A DNA stretch of 64,000 nt from JAIBBD01 sp041390685. Its GTDB lineage: Bacteria; Chloroflexota; Dehalococcoidia; UBA2979. Each line of letters starts with the position of its first letter. The first letter of the stretch is position 1. Below are positions 37,104-44,925 of the stretch, piece after piece. The translations under genes were made by a program, and so were the position numbers. The DNA lies in the NCBI GenBank assembly GCA_041390685.1, contig JAWKPL010000001.1, positions 2,108,001 through 2,172,000 of the forward strand, given 5' to 3'. The notes under the pieces were generated by a model. That model made no database searches, had not been told where the DNA came from, and saw only the letters and a list, made by a program, of their open reading frames with translations.

Positions 37104-37172
37104 ATGTACATCGGTGTCGGCACGGTACTGGCCATCGTCCTGATCATCCTCTTGCTGGTCTGGCTCTTCTGA
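37104..37172 (+). CDS. 22-residue hydrophobic membrane peptide
   Basis: MYIGVGTVLAIVLIILLLVW plus LF and a stop forms a single transmembrane helix with almost no polar flank. GGGGGG seven bases before the ATG makes a strong ribosome site, and the frame fills the gap before the DUF2795 gene (14 bases away). Such mini-proteins with an IGTVLxIVLIxLLLVWLF-like pattern occur in high-GC bacteria; their function is unknown. Confidence 0.65.
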   Translation: MYIGVGTVLAIVLIILLLVWLF

Positions 37173-37186
37173 CCCGGCGGCGGACG

Positions 37187-37420
37187 ATGCAGTCTCGAGC
37201 CACGCGCGAGGACTACGATCGCGCTCTCGCAGGCCTCGAGTACCCCGTATCGAAGGCCGCCGTGGTCCGCAATGCGCGCGATCACGGCGGCCTCGATACT
37301 GAGGTCGCCGCGCTCCTCGACCAGCTCCCCGATCACACCTTCGACTCGCTCTCAGATCTGGTCGAGGCGATCCGCGCGCTCTATGGCCAGCGAGGCGGCG
37401 CCGGCTCTTCGCCGATCTAG
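37187..37420 (+). CDS. DUF2795-like protein
   Basis: This 77-residue protein has the DUF2795 pattern: LAGLEYPVSKAAVVRNARDHG followed by LLDQLPDHTFDSLSDLVEAI. This small helical domain occurs in many actinobacterial and Chloroflexota proteins and has no assigned biochemical role. It follows the 22-residue membrane peptide by 14 bases and precedes the metacaspase fusion. Confidence 0.8.
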   Translation: MQSRATREDYDRALAGLEYPVSKAAVVRNARDHGGLDTEVAALLDQLPDHTFDSLSDLVEAIRALYGQRGGAGSSPI

Positions 37421-37462
37421 CTCACCGCGTCCCGCCGTGCCGGACCAGCCGCGCCGGTGGTG

Positions 37463-37468
37463 TATAGT
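37463..37468 (+). promoter_or_regulatory. -10 element for the metacaspase gene
   Basis: TATAGT sits in the context GTGTATAGTG, the same local sequence as the padR promoter. It predicts a leader of about 90 bases before the metacaspase ATG. No good -35 is visible. Confidence 0.45.
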
Positions 37469-37559
37469 GCCGCCGACGCCTCGCCCTTCCTTGCCGTCCG
37501 GGCGCCACCGGGCCGAGGCCGCACACCGGTCTTGTGCGCTGCGCGCAGGAAGGACTCCA

Positions 37560-39332
37560 ATGAGCCCGCAACCCGTCCGGCGAGCCCTCCTTGTGGGCAT
37601 CAACCAGTACCCCGACCCCCGCCACAACCTCAAAGGCTGCGTGAACGATGTCCTCCTGATGGGCAAGACCATCACGGAGCACTTCGGCTTCAACCCCGAG
37701 GACATCCGCCTGCTCACCGACAAGCGGGCGACCACCGCGAACATGCGCGAGCGCCTCCACTGGCTCGTGGATGGCGCCGGCCCAGGCTCCGTCCTGCTCT
37801 TCCACTTCGCGGGGCACGGCTCCCAGGTCCGCGACCGCGACGGCGATGAACTCGAGGACGGCCTCGACGAGATCCTCTGCCCCTACGACCTCGACTGGGA
37901 TGACCCCTTCACCGATGACGAACTCAGGAAGGCCATCGGGAGCGTCCCTGAAGGCGTCAACTTCACCCTCGTCCTCGACTGCTGCCACTCCGGGACCGGC
38001 ACCAGGCAGTTCTACAAGGAGCCTGGCAGCAGAGGCCGCGACCAGACCCGCTTCCTCGTCCCCCCGCCCGACGTCGCCTTCCGCATGGCCGCCGGCGTCG
38101 ACATCGATCCCGGCACCCCAGAGCGCACCGTGAACATGGTCGGCTTCCGCGACGTCCAGCGCCGCAAGTTCGGCAGTGCCCTGACGGACCAGAACGCCAT
38201 CCTCATCTCCGGCTGCCGCTCAGACCAGACCAGCGCGGATGCCTGGATCGATTCCGACTACCACGGCGCCCTCACCTACAGCCTGGTGGAGGCCGTGCGC
38301 ACCAAGCGCTTCTCGCTCTCCTACGCCGACCTGATCGAGACCGCCGGCAACTGGCTCGAGGTCAACAGCTACGAGCAGGTGCCGCAACTCGAGAACGGCC
38401 CCGGCATGCACGCCTGGTCCTTCCTCAACACCCGTCCCTACGAGGGCAGTGCCGCGGGCTTCGACTGGCGGCCGCCGTCCGAGTCGATCGGCGCCCCCAA
38501 CGACGCGCGCGTCATCTTCGTCCACGGCATCGGCAACCACGTCGCCGGCTACTCCGACCGCTGGCGAGCGGCCTTCAACCGCTACCTCAACCTCCCCCTC
38601 GACAACTTCATCGAGGTCGTCTGGGACGATGTCTTCGACACGCGCTCCCGCGGCCTGCGTGGCCTTGAGCCGCTCCCGGATCTCGAGGCCGACGAGCGGG
38701 TGCGCGCCGAGGAGCTGACCGAAGAGATCCGCGCGCTCATGGAGAGCCGCCTCGAGCTCGCCGCCGACCTCGCGGAGCCCGGGACCGCCCGCCTCCTCGG
38801 CGGCGGCAGCCGTGACCGCGCGGCCGAGCGCGGCCTCATGAACTGGCTCCTCAACTTCGACGAATACATCGGCGACTTCGTGAAGTACCTCGCCTCCGAC
38901 CGCATCCGTACCGCCGTCGACAACCGCCTCAGCGAACGCCTGAACCCGCTGCTCCAGTCAGGGGCGCCGGTCATCCTCGTCACCCACTCATGGGGCACGG
39001 TCGTGGCGCACCACACGATCCGCGCGCTCGATGGGCCGGCCATCCCCCAGCTCCACTGCACTCTGGGTAGCCCCCTGTGGATGCTCCCCGTGCGAAAGAT
39101 GCTGCGATTCGACAACCGCACCCGCGGCTGCGACTACTGGATCAACGTCGATGCGAAGGGAGACCTCGTCGGCGGCTCGCTTGTCGGCAAGTTCGCCGTC
39201 AACGAGGACCACTCCGTCCCCGCCGTCGGCAGCGGCGATCCTCACGGCTCCTACTTCCATCCGGACAACGCCGCCGTCCAGCGCGACATCGTCGCCGCGG
39301 CCATGTCGAAGATCGCCCGGGCGCTCCTCTAG
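37560..39332 (+). CDS. Metacaspase (C14) fused to an alpha/beta-hydrolase
   Basis: This is a 590-residue cytoplasmic protein. Residues 1-290 are a caspase-fold peptidase: LLVGINQYPD, His86 in FHFAGHGSQ, the acidic pocket region DGLDEILCPYD and catalytic Cys142 in LDCCHSG. Residues 315-590 form an alpha/beta-hydrolase: oxyanion-loop VIFVHGIGNH near 317, nucleophile Ser477 in THSWGT, and a later Asp/His region (DHSVPAVGSGDPHG). Metacaspases cleave after Arg/Lys and often need calcium; the hydrolase substrate is unknown. AGGAAGGA precedes the ATG. A protease-activated esterase or stress/defence effector is a possible reading, not shown by sequence. Confidence 0.85.
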   Translation: MSPQPVRRALLVGINQYPDPRHNLKGCVNDVLLMGKTITEHFGFNPEDIRLLTDKRATTANMRERLHWLVDGAGPGSVLLFHFAGHGSQVRDRDGDELEDGLDEILCPYDLDWDDPFTDDELRKAIGSVPEGVNFTLVLDCCHSGTGTRQFYKEPGSRGRDQTRFLVPPPDVAFRMAAGVDIDPGTPERTVNMVGFRDVQRRKFGSALTDQNAILISGCRSDQTSADAWIDSDYHGALTYSLVEAVRTKRFSLSYADLIETAGNWLEVNSYEQVPQLENGPGMHAWSFLNTRPYEGSAAGFDWRPPSESIGAPNDARVIFVHGIGNHVAGYSDRWRAAFNRYLNLPLDNFIEVVWDDVFDTRSRGLRGLEPLPDLEADERVRAEELTEEIRALMESRLELAADLAEPGTARLLGGGSRDRAAERGLMNWLLNFDEYIGDFVKYLASDRIRTAVDNRLSERLNPLLQSGAPVILVTHSWGTVVAHHTIRALDGPAIPQLHCTLGSPLWMLPVRKMLRFDNRTRGCDYWINVDAKGDLVGGSLVGKFAVNEDHSVPAVGSGDPHGSYFHPDNAAVQRDIVAAAMSKIARALL

Positions 39333-39343
39333 GGGGGCGCGCC

Positions 39344-39367
39344 CGGAGGGCCCGCGGCCGCCCTCCG
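39344..39367 (+). terminator. Hairpin terminator after the metacaspase gene
   Basis: CGGAGGGC and GCCCTCCG form an 8-bp stem around an 8-base GC loop (itself self-complementary), starting 12 bases after the stop. Confidence 0.6.
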
Positions 39368-39400
39368 CGTATGCACGGGTGCGCCTGTCGGCGCCTTCGC

Positions 39401-39406
39401 TACACT
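39401..39406 (+). promoter_or_regulatory. -10 element of a leaderless DUF368 transcript
   Basis: TACACT ends 7 bases before the ATG at 39414, and no Shine-Dalgarno sequence is present. The predicted start site coincides with the start codon. Confidence 0.5.
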
Positions 39407-39413
39407 GCGATCA

Positions 39414-40346
39414 ATGCGAGAGGTCCCGGTCAACATCCTGCGCGGCTTCCTCATGGGCGCCGCCGACGTAGTGCCCGGAGTCTCCGGCGGCACCGTCGCC
39501 CTCGTCCTCGCCATCTACCATCGCCTCATCGAGGCGATTCGCACCGGCTCACGCGCGCTCGGCCACTTCGCCCGCCTCGATGTGCAGCACGGGCTCGGAC
39601 ACCTCCGTCGCGTCGAGTGGCTCTTCCTGGTGCCGCTGCTCGGGGGCATCGGGCTCGCCGTCTTGAGTCTCTCCCACCTCATCGAAACCCTGCTCGAGGA
39701 TCACCCCGTCCCGCTCGCGGGACTCTTCCTTGGTCTGGTCGCCGGCTCGACGGGCATCGCCTGGCAACTGCTCATCCGACGCGACGCCACCCGCCTGACG
39801 GCGCTCGTCCTCGCGGCCATCGCCACCTGGATCCTGCTCGGCCTGCGCGAGGCGACCACCGACGACGGCGGCGCGGGAGGCATCGAGGATCCGGCGCTCT
39901 GGGTCTTCTTCGGCTCCGGCGCCGTCGCCATTTGCGCGATGATCCTCCCGGGCGTCTCCGGGTCGTTCCTCCTCGTGATGCTCGGCATGTACGGGGCGGT
40001 GCTCGGCGCCGTAAACGACCGCGACGCTCTCGCGATCGGGGTGTTCCTCGTCGGCTGCATCGTCGGGCTCGCCCTCTTCTCCCAGCTGCTGCACTGGGCC
40101 CTGAACACCCACTACGACACCGTGATGGCCATCCTCATCGGACTCATGGCAGGCTCCCTCCGCGTCCTGTGGCCCTGGCCTCGCGGTGTCGACAGCACCG
40201 CGATCGATGCGCCCGGCGGCTCGGTGCCGGCGACGCTCGCGCTCATGGTCGTCGGACTCCTCGTCGTGCTCGCCGCACACGAGGCCGCGAAGCGCTTCGA
40301 GCACCGCGGCCGCATCGAGGAAGCCCGAGAGCTGCAGGTCACCTGA
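39414..40346 (+). CDS. DUF368 (PopT-type) undecaprenyl-phosphate translocase
   Basis: This 310-residue polytopic membrane protein opens with the family signature LRGFLMGAADVVPGVSGGTVALVLAIYHRLI and repeats the glycine-rich pattern as ICAMILPGVSGSFLLVMLGMY, reflecting the duplicated fold. DUF368/PopT proteins return C55 carrier lipid phosphate across the membrane for cell-wall synthesis. It is probably transcribed as a leaderless message. Confidence 0.88.
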   Translation: MREVPVNILRGFLMGAADVVPGVSGGTVALVLAIYHRLIEAIRTGSRALGHFARLDVQHGLGHLRRVEWLFLVPLLGGIGLAVLSLSHLIETLLEDHPVPLAGLFLGLVAGSTGIAWQLLIRRDATRLTALVLAAIATWILLGLREATTDDGGAGGIEDPALWVFFGSGAVAICAMILPGVSGSFLLVMLGMYGAVLGAVNDRDALAIGVFLVGCIVGLALFSQLLHWALNTHYDTVMAILIGLMAGSLRVLWPWPRGVDSTAIDAPGGSVPATLALMVVGLLVVLAAHEAAKRFEHRGRIEEARELQVT

Positions 40347-40392
40347 CCACCCGCCCCCTCGGCCCATCCGCTGGCGCTGTGCTCGAAACTCT

Positions 40393-40398
40393 TACAAT
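40393..40398 (+). promoter_or_regulatory. Possible -10 upstream of the ECF sigma gene
   Basis: TACAAT matches the -10 consensus at five of six positions, about 140 bases before the sigma gene. The -35 region is poor. A 53-codon frame from a GTG at 40379 ends in TGATG across the sigma start; it is not called as a gene. Confidence 0.3.
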
Positions 40399-40539
40399 CA
40401 CGTCATCCCTCACCGGCACGCCCCGCACCGTGCCACCGCTCGAGGAAGGCGACCGATATCACGTGCCCACTGCGACCTCCGGCGCCTCGCTCGGCATCGG
40501 CCTCGATGTATCGCCGCCGGTGATCCGAGGACGCCGCTG

Positions 40540-41103
40540 ATGCGAAGTACCGATGACGCGGCAGGCGACATCCTCGCCGGCCTCCGCGCGCGTGACCCGC
40601 GAGCGCTCGAGGCCCTGTACGACCAGTACGGACGCCGCGCCTTCGGCCTCGCCTATCGCGTCCTCGGGAGCGGAGAGGCCGCCGAGGACGCCGTACAGGA
40701 GGCGTTCATTGCCCTCTGGAACCAGGTCGACCGCCTCGATGGCGCTCGCGGACAGGTGGGCTCCCTCCTCATGACCATCGTCCACCGCCGCTCCATCGAC
40801 CTCCTGCGCAGGCAGCGCGGGCTCGCCGCCCGCTCCTTCGCGCCTGACTTCGATGTTGCCGACCCTGCCGCCGCGGACGTCCTGGCTGCGGTCGCCGACT
40901 CCATGACGCTCGATGCCGTCCGCGACGCGCTCGCCGCGCTGCCCGCCGAGCAGCAACGCATCATCGGGCTCGCCTACTTCGAGGGCATGACTCAGACTGA
41001 GATCGCGGAACGCGAAGGACTGCCCGTCGGTACCGTGAAGAGCAGGCTGCGCCTCGGACTCACCCGGCTCCGCTCTGAGCTGGGCGTGGGGCACTCGGCA
41101 TGA
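40540..41103 (+). CDS. ECF-family RNA polymerase sigma factor
   Basis: This 187-residue protein has only sigma regions 2 and 4: LYDQYGRRAFGLAYRVLG, AEDAVQEAFIALW and RQRGL in region 2, and the helix-turn-helix LAYFEGMTQTEIAEREGLPVGTVKSRLRLGL in region 4. It directs polymerase to a small stress regulon. The stop overlaps the start of the anti-sigma gene (ATGA), the usual arrangement. The regulon may include the nearby DUF4331 operon; that is inference. Confidence 0.93.
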   Translation: MRSTDDAAGDILAGLRARDPRALEALYDQYGRRAFGLAYRVLGSGEAAEDAVQEAFIALWNQVDRLDGARGQVGSLLMTIVHRRSIDLLRRQRGLAARSFAPDFDVADPAAADVLAAVADSMTLDAVRDALAALPAEQQRIIGLAYFEGMTQTEIAEREGLPVGTVKSRLRLGLTRLRSELGVGHSA

Positions 41104-41783
41104 ACTGCGACCAGGTCAGCGAAGCGCTCGGGGCCTACGCCATCGACGCGCTCCCTCCCGAGGAGCGCCGCGAGGTCGAGGCGCACCTGCGCGAGTGCGG
41201 CCGCCATGAGGACGCGCTCGCTCTCCGAGCGACTGCCTCCCTGCTCGCCTACGTCCCCGAGGACCGCGAGCCACCCGCGCGGCTCCGCTCCCGCATCCTC
41301 GCGGCCGTCGCTGAAGCTGACGCGCCCGCCGTCGAGGAATCGCGCGCTCCCGTGCCGCTCGCCGCGCGCCGTCGCCGGGCGCCCGCGGCGCTCCTCGCCG
41401 CCGTCCTCGCCCTGTTCGCACTCGCCGCCGTCATCACCGGCTTCTTCGTGCTCGGTTCCGATGGCGGTTCCGCGGACCTCGTGCGCACCGTGGCCGGCGG
41501 CCCCGCGGCCGGCACGACCCTCCGCTACGACACCGCCTCCGACCGTGCCACCCTCGACGTCGCCGGCCTTGACGCGCTTGCGGAAGGCCGCGTCTACCAG
41601 GTGTGGATGCTCCGAGGTGAACAGGTCGTCGGCGTCGGCCTCTTCACCGTCGACGCGTCGGGCCGTGGCCGCACGACCTTCGACGCCCCGCTCGAGGTTG
41701 GCGATACGGTCGCGGTCACCGAGGAGCCCGCCGGAGGCTCCCCCGCCCCCACCTCGCAGCCCCTCTTGGCGATCGAGCTCTGA
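41100..41783 (+). CDS. RskA-like membrane anti-sigma factor
   Basis: This is a 227-residue protein. The N-terminal anti-sigma domain reads LGAYAIDALPPEERREVEAHLRECGRH; the usual His-x3-Cys-x2-Cys zinc motif appears as HLRECGRH, with His replacing the last Cys. One transmembrane helix (about 100-120) leads to the extracytoplasmic RskA C-terminal domain (VYQVWMLRGEQVVGVGLF, GDTVAVTEEPAGGS). It should sequester the sigma factor encoded just upstream until regulated proteolysis. Confidence 0.9.
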   Translation: MNCDQVSEALGAYAIDALPPEERREVEAHLRECGRHEDALALRATASLLAYVPEDREPPARLRSRILAAVAEADAPAVEESRAPVPLAARRRRAPAALLAAVLALFALAAVITGFFVLGSDGGSADLVRTVAGGPAAGTTLRYDTASDRATLDVAGLDALAEGRVYQVWMLRGEQVVGVGLFTVDASGRGRTTFDAPLEVGDTVAVTEEPAGGSPAPTSQPLLAIEL

Positions 41784-41879
41784 CTCGAGACCCCTCGCAT
41801 TGCCACGCGTAGAACACTAAGATGCGCCGCATACGCGGCGGGTCGGAAGCGCCCGCCAGAGGGCTCGTGGAGGGCAGCC

Positions 41880-43409
41880 ATGGCGATGTCGCGACGGACC
41901 ACGTCGACCGGTGCGGCGGCCGCGAGGCCGCGGCGCGCCTCCGCCGTGAAACCCGGCCTGACGCCGCCGCTCTCCCTCGACCCGCTGATCGATCGCATCG
42001 GCGACACGGTCGAGGGCATCCTGAAGCGCGGCTCCATGGATCTGATGCTCGCTGTGGTCCCGCACCTCGGGGACATGGAGGCCGCACAGGCGCTCGCCGC
42101 CCGCTACGCCCGGGACTACGAGGCTGCTTCGGGCGTCCCGGAGCCCGAACCCCTCGCTGACCTCGCCGGCGTCCAGCAGCGTGTGACCGAGGCCCTGCGC
42201 TCAGGCATCGCCGACGCCCTCGGGCGGGACCCGTTCCTGTCGCTCGTGGATGAAGGACCGGCGTCGGCGCTGCCGGACCTGCCCGAGGTCACTGCCGACA
42301 ACCTCGACGCCGTGCCCACGCCGGCAGAGTTCACCCTCGCCGCCATGGCTCAGGTGCTCTTCAACATCACCCGCCGCACGCGGTTCGGCGTCTCCGCCGG
42401 TACCGTCGGACCGCCTCGAGACGCCGACGTGCTCGCCGCCGACGAGATCGACATCCCCTCTCCCGAGGTCAGCGAAGACGGCGCTGAGTTCGCGGCCGGC
42501 TTCGGCGTCGTAGCTCGCCCGTCCTTCGTGCTCGCTCTCGCGCGCACGTTGCTTACCCCGCTCTCCCTCGCGGGCGAGCCGTGCGAATGCGGACCGATCG
42601 TCCTCTCCAACCCCCGTGTCGTCATGGCGGACGGCACCATGACGGACCGCATCGACGCCACGCTCGCCGGCGCCGCCACCGCCACGGTGACGCTCGTCGA
42701 CCAGGTCCGCGTCACCCACGGGCTCGAGTCGAGCTCCATCACCGGCCGCATCGCCTCCACGGACGTCGCGGTGCACCCGCTCACGGCCCGTGCCAGGCGG
42801 CTCGACGCCGACGCGTGGCGTACCGCTGTCCTCGCGATGATCGCCCCACCTCAGCTCGCCCGCCTGGCCGTCCGTGGCGTCCTCGGCCGCCTCGCCGAGC
42901 GCAACCTCCCGGCCCTGCCCAGTCCAATCGCCTTGCTCGGCGCCAGCCTGCCGTTCGGCGCCTACCCCCTTGCTCCGACCCTGGATGACGGTAGCAACCC
43001 TCTCCCCTCCACACAGACGGTCGTCCTCGGCGCTCGACACCGCAATGGCACAACGGCGCTCAGGGCCGACATCACCGCCGATGCTCTCCGTGCGTCTGGG
43101 CTCGTCCTGCTCCGTCCGAGGCGCGCGGCCGTCTCCATCGCCGTGCAGGTGCGCGACGCTGCGGATCGCGACTTCACCGCGACCGCCACTGATGTCGAGA
43201 TGATGGCCCCGTCGTTCTCGTGGACGCTCAGCGGCGCCACGCTCATCGGCGACCTCGAGGGCGCCTCGATCCGCTTCCGCGCCGCGTCGGGAGCCACCGT
43301 TACGCTGCGCGTGACCGCCGCGGGTGCTGACGGCCTCACAAGGGAGGCCGACCTCACCCTCGACATCGACGCCTTCCTGGACACCCTCGTTTCGACCCCC
43401 ACGACGTAG
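41880..43409 (+). CDS. Unrecognised 509-residue protein
   Basis: No family recognised. A basic Ala/Arg N-terminus without signal peptide precedes a helical part (about 30-170, including LIDRIGDTVEGILKRG). A beta-rich, Ala/Thr/Val-dominated remainder has no catalytic signature; one Cys pair occurs in GEPCECGPIVLSNP. It might be a surface or particle protein. GGAGGG stands five bases before the ATG, and the gene has its own gaps on both sides between the anti-sigma gene and the DUF4331 operon. Confidence 0.65.
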   Translation: MAMSRRTTSTGAAAARPRRASAVKPGLTPPLSLDPLIDRIGDTVEGILKRGSMDLMLAVVPHLGDMEAAQALAARYARDYEAASGVPEPEPLADLAGVQQRVTEALRSGIADALGRDPFLSLVDEGPASALPDLPEVTADNLDAVPTPAEFTLAAMAQVLFNITRRTRFGVSAGTVGPPRDADVLAADEIDIPSPEVSEDGAEFAAGFGVVARPSFVLALARTLLTPLSLAGEPCECGPIVLSNPRVVMADGTMTDRIDATLAGAATATVTLVDQVRVTHGLESSSITGRIASTDVAVHPLTARARRLDADAWRTAVLAMIAPPQLARLAVRGVLGRLAERNLPALPSPIALLGASLPFGAYPLAPTLDDGSNPLPSTQTVVLGARHRNGTTALRADITADALRASGLVLLRPRRAAVSIAVQVRDAADRDFTATATDVEMMAPSFSWTLSGATLIGDLEGASIRFRAASGATVTLRVTAAGADGLTREADLTLDIDAFLDTLVSTPTT

Positions 43410-43473
43410 TCGCTGGCGGCGAGGGCCCGCCGCGCCCGCGTGTTCGCTCCAGGCACGCGCCCCTGTCAGAAAC

Positions 43474-43483
43474 GTAACAACCG
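43474..43483 (+). promoter_or_regulatory. CGTAACAACC element before the DUF4331 operon
   Basis: The decamer sits about 126 bases before the DUF4331 start in an AT-richer patch (GAAACGTAACAACCGG). It resembles CGTAACGACC upstream of the haem peroxidase, so both may be read by the same ECF sigma factor or regulator. Confidence 0.3.
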
Positions 43484-43608
43484 GCGAAATTTCTGCCTCA
43501 TACACCCTCCGGCGCTGATCCGTTTCGCGCATCGCCCCGAACTAAGGGCATGCCACCGGCTGACCCGGGAGCCGGCGCATACCTCAGTCCGCTGCGAAAG
43601 GAGCACCT

Positions 43609-44901
43609 GTGCACATACGAACCAGACAGTGGTCATCCCTCGGAGGCTCGGCGCTTGCCATCGTCGGCATCGCGCTCCTCGCCTTCGCGGTCCTCGGCAT
43701 GCGCGCCGAGGGCGCCGACCACAAGGACTCGCCGAGCGTCGAGGGGGACGCCGGCGCCGACATCACCGATGTCTACGCGTTCCGCAGCCCGACCAACGCC
43801 AGCAACCTCGTCGTCGCCCTGAACGTCAACCCGCTCACGCCGCCGTCCGCCAACGCGACGACGACCTTCGCGAGCGGCGTCGACTACCGGATCCACGTCG
43901 ACAACACGGGCGACCTCAACGCGGACGCCACCGTCGTCGTCAAGTTCAACGGCAACGACTTCACCGTCACCGGTCTCGGCAACACGCCGATCACCGGCAA
44001 GGTGACGCCGGCCGGTTCGGCCCCGATGATCACCGATGCTGGAGGCATCAAGATCTTCGCCGGCCTTCGCGACGACCCGTTCTTCTTCGACCTGACTGGC
44101 TTCAAGAACTTCACCAGCGCGCCCTACACGCCCGCGAACGGGCTCCGCCCGTCCGGCCAGACGCCGAGCGACACGTTCGCCGGCACCAACGTCTCCGCAC
44201 TCGTCATCGAGCTGCCGATCACAGCCCTCACCGGCGCCGCCAACGCGAACACCGGCACGATCAAGGCCTGGACCAGCACCGCTCGAGGCAACAGCCAGGT
44301 CGACCGCATGGCGATCCCGGCCATCAACACGGCCCTCATCCCCAGCGCGTCGAAGAACGCCTTCAACCAGGCCACCCCTTCGGGAGACGTCGCAACGTAC
44401 CGCCCGATGGCCCAGGCCTCGGTCACCGGCCTGCGCGACGCCGTGCAGTCCGTGCTGCCCGCCGAGGATGGCGGTCCGCTCGGCAACCTCACTGCGGAGC
44501 AGGTCGCCGGCGCCCTCATCCCCGACGTGGTCACCATCGACTTCTCGAAGGATGTGGTCTTCCCCAACGGTCGCCACTTGCAGGACGACGTCATCGACGC
44601 CGCCCTCGGCATCGTCCTCAACCGCGGTGGTGCGGCGGGTATCCCCGACGCGGTCAACGCGAACGACAAGGCCTTCCTGGGGACCTTCCCCTACCTCGCC
44701 GAGCCGTTCGTGGCCGCCCAGGCGACCCCCACGGCGACCGCCGGCGCTACTGGCACCGCGATGCCCGCGCCCCCGAAGACCGGCAACGCCGGCCTGACGG
44801 ACGAGGGCTCCAGCCTCGCCTGGCAGCTCACGCTGGCAGGCGGCGCGCTCCTGTTCGTCGCCGGTGCCGCGCTCGCCGTCCGCCGTCGGGCGGCCCGCTA
44901 G
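43609..44901 (+). CDS. DUF4331 exported protein with C-terminal membrane anchor
   Basis: This 430-residue protein has an N-terminal signal helix and then the DUF4331 opening ADHKDSPSVEGDAGADITDVYAF. The body is beta-rich with Asn/Thr/Asp patches. The tail is a Thr/Ala-rich linker, an LPxTG-like PPKTGN, a hydrophobic helix and RRRAAR, i.e. a cell-surface anchor layout, although no sortase is visible here. GTG 43609 has AAAGGAG upstream. It is the first gene of an operon with a TPR lipoprotein and a NicO exporter. DUF4331 function is unknown. Confidence 0.85.
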   Translation: MHIRTRQWSSLGGSALAIVGIALLAFAVLGMRAEGADHKDSPSVEGDAGADITDVYAFRSPTNASNLVVALNVNPLTPPSANATTTFASGVDYRIHVDNTGDLNADATVVVKFNGNDFTVTGLGNTPITGKVTPAGSAPMITDAGGIKIFAGLRDDPFFFDLTGFKNFTSAPYTPANGLRPSGQTPSDTFAGTNVSALVIELPITALTGAANANTGTIKAWTSTARGNSQVDRMAIPAINTALIPSASKNAFNQATPSGDVATYRPMAQASVTGLRDAVQSVLPAEDGGPLGNLTAEQVAGALIPDVVTIDFSKDVVFPNGRHLQDDVIDAALGIVLNRGGAAGIPDAVNANDKAFLGTFPYLAEPFVAAQATPTATAGATGTAMPAPPKTGNAGLTDEGSSLAWQLTLAGGALLFVAGAALAVRRRAAR

Positions 44902-44925
44902 CGGCCTGGAGGAAAGGACCAACCC

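Noticed and set aside
40379..40540. 53-codon frame ending in TGATG at the ECF sigma start
   Set aside because: Possible coupling, but no ribosome site and an unremarkable sequence; more likely the promoter/leader region.
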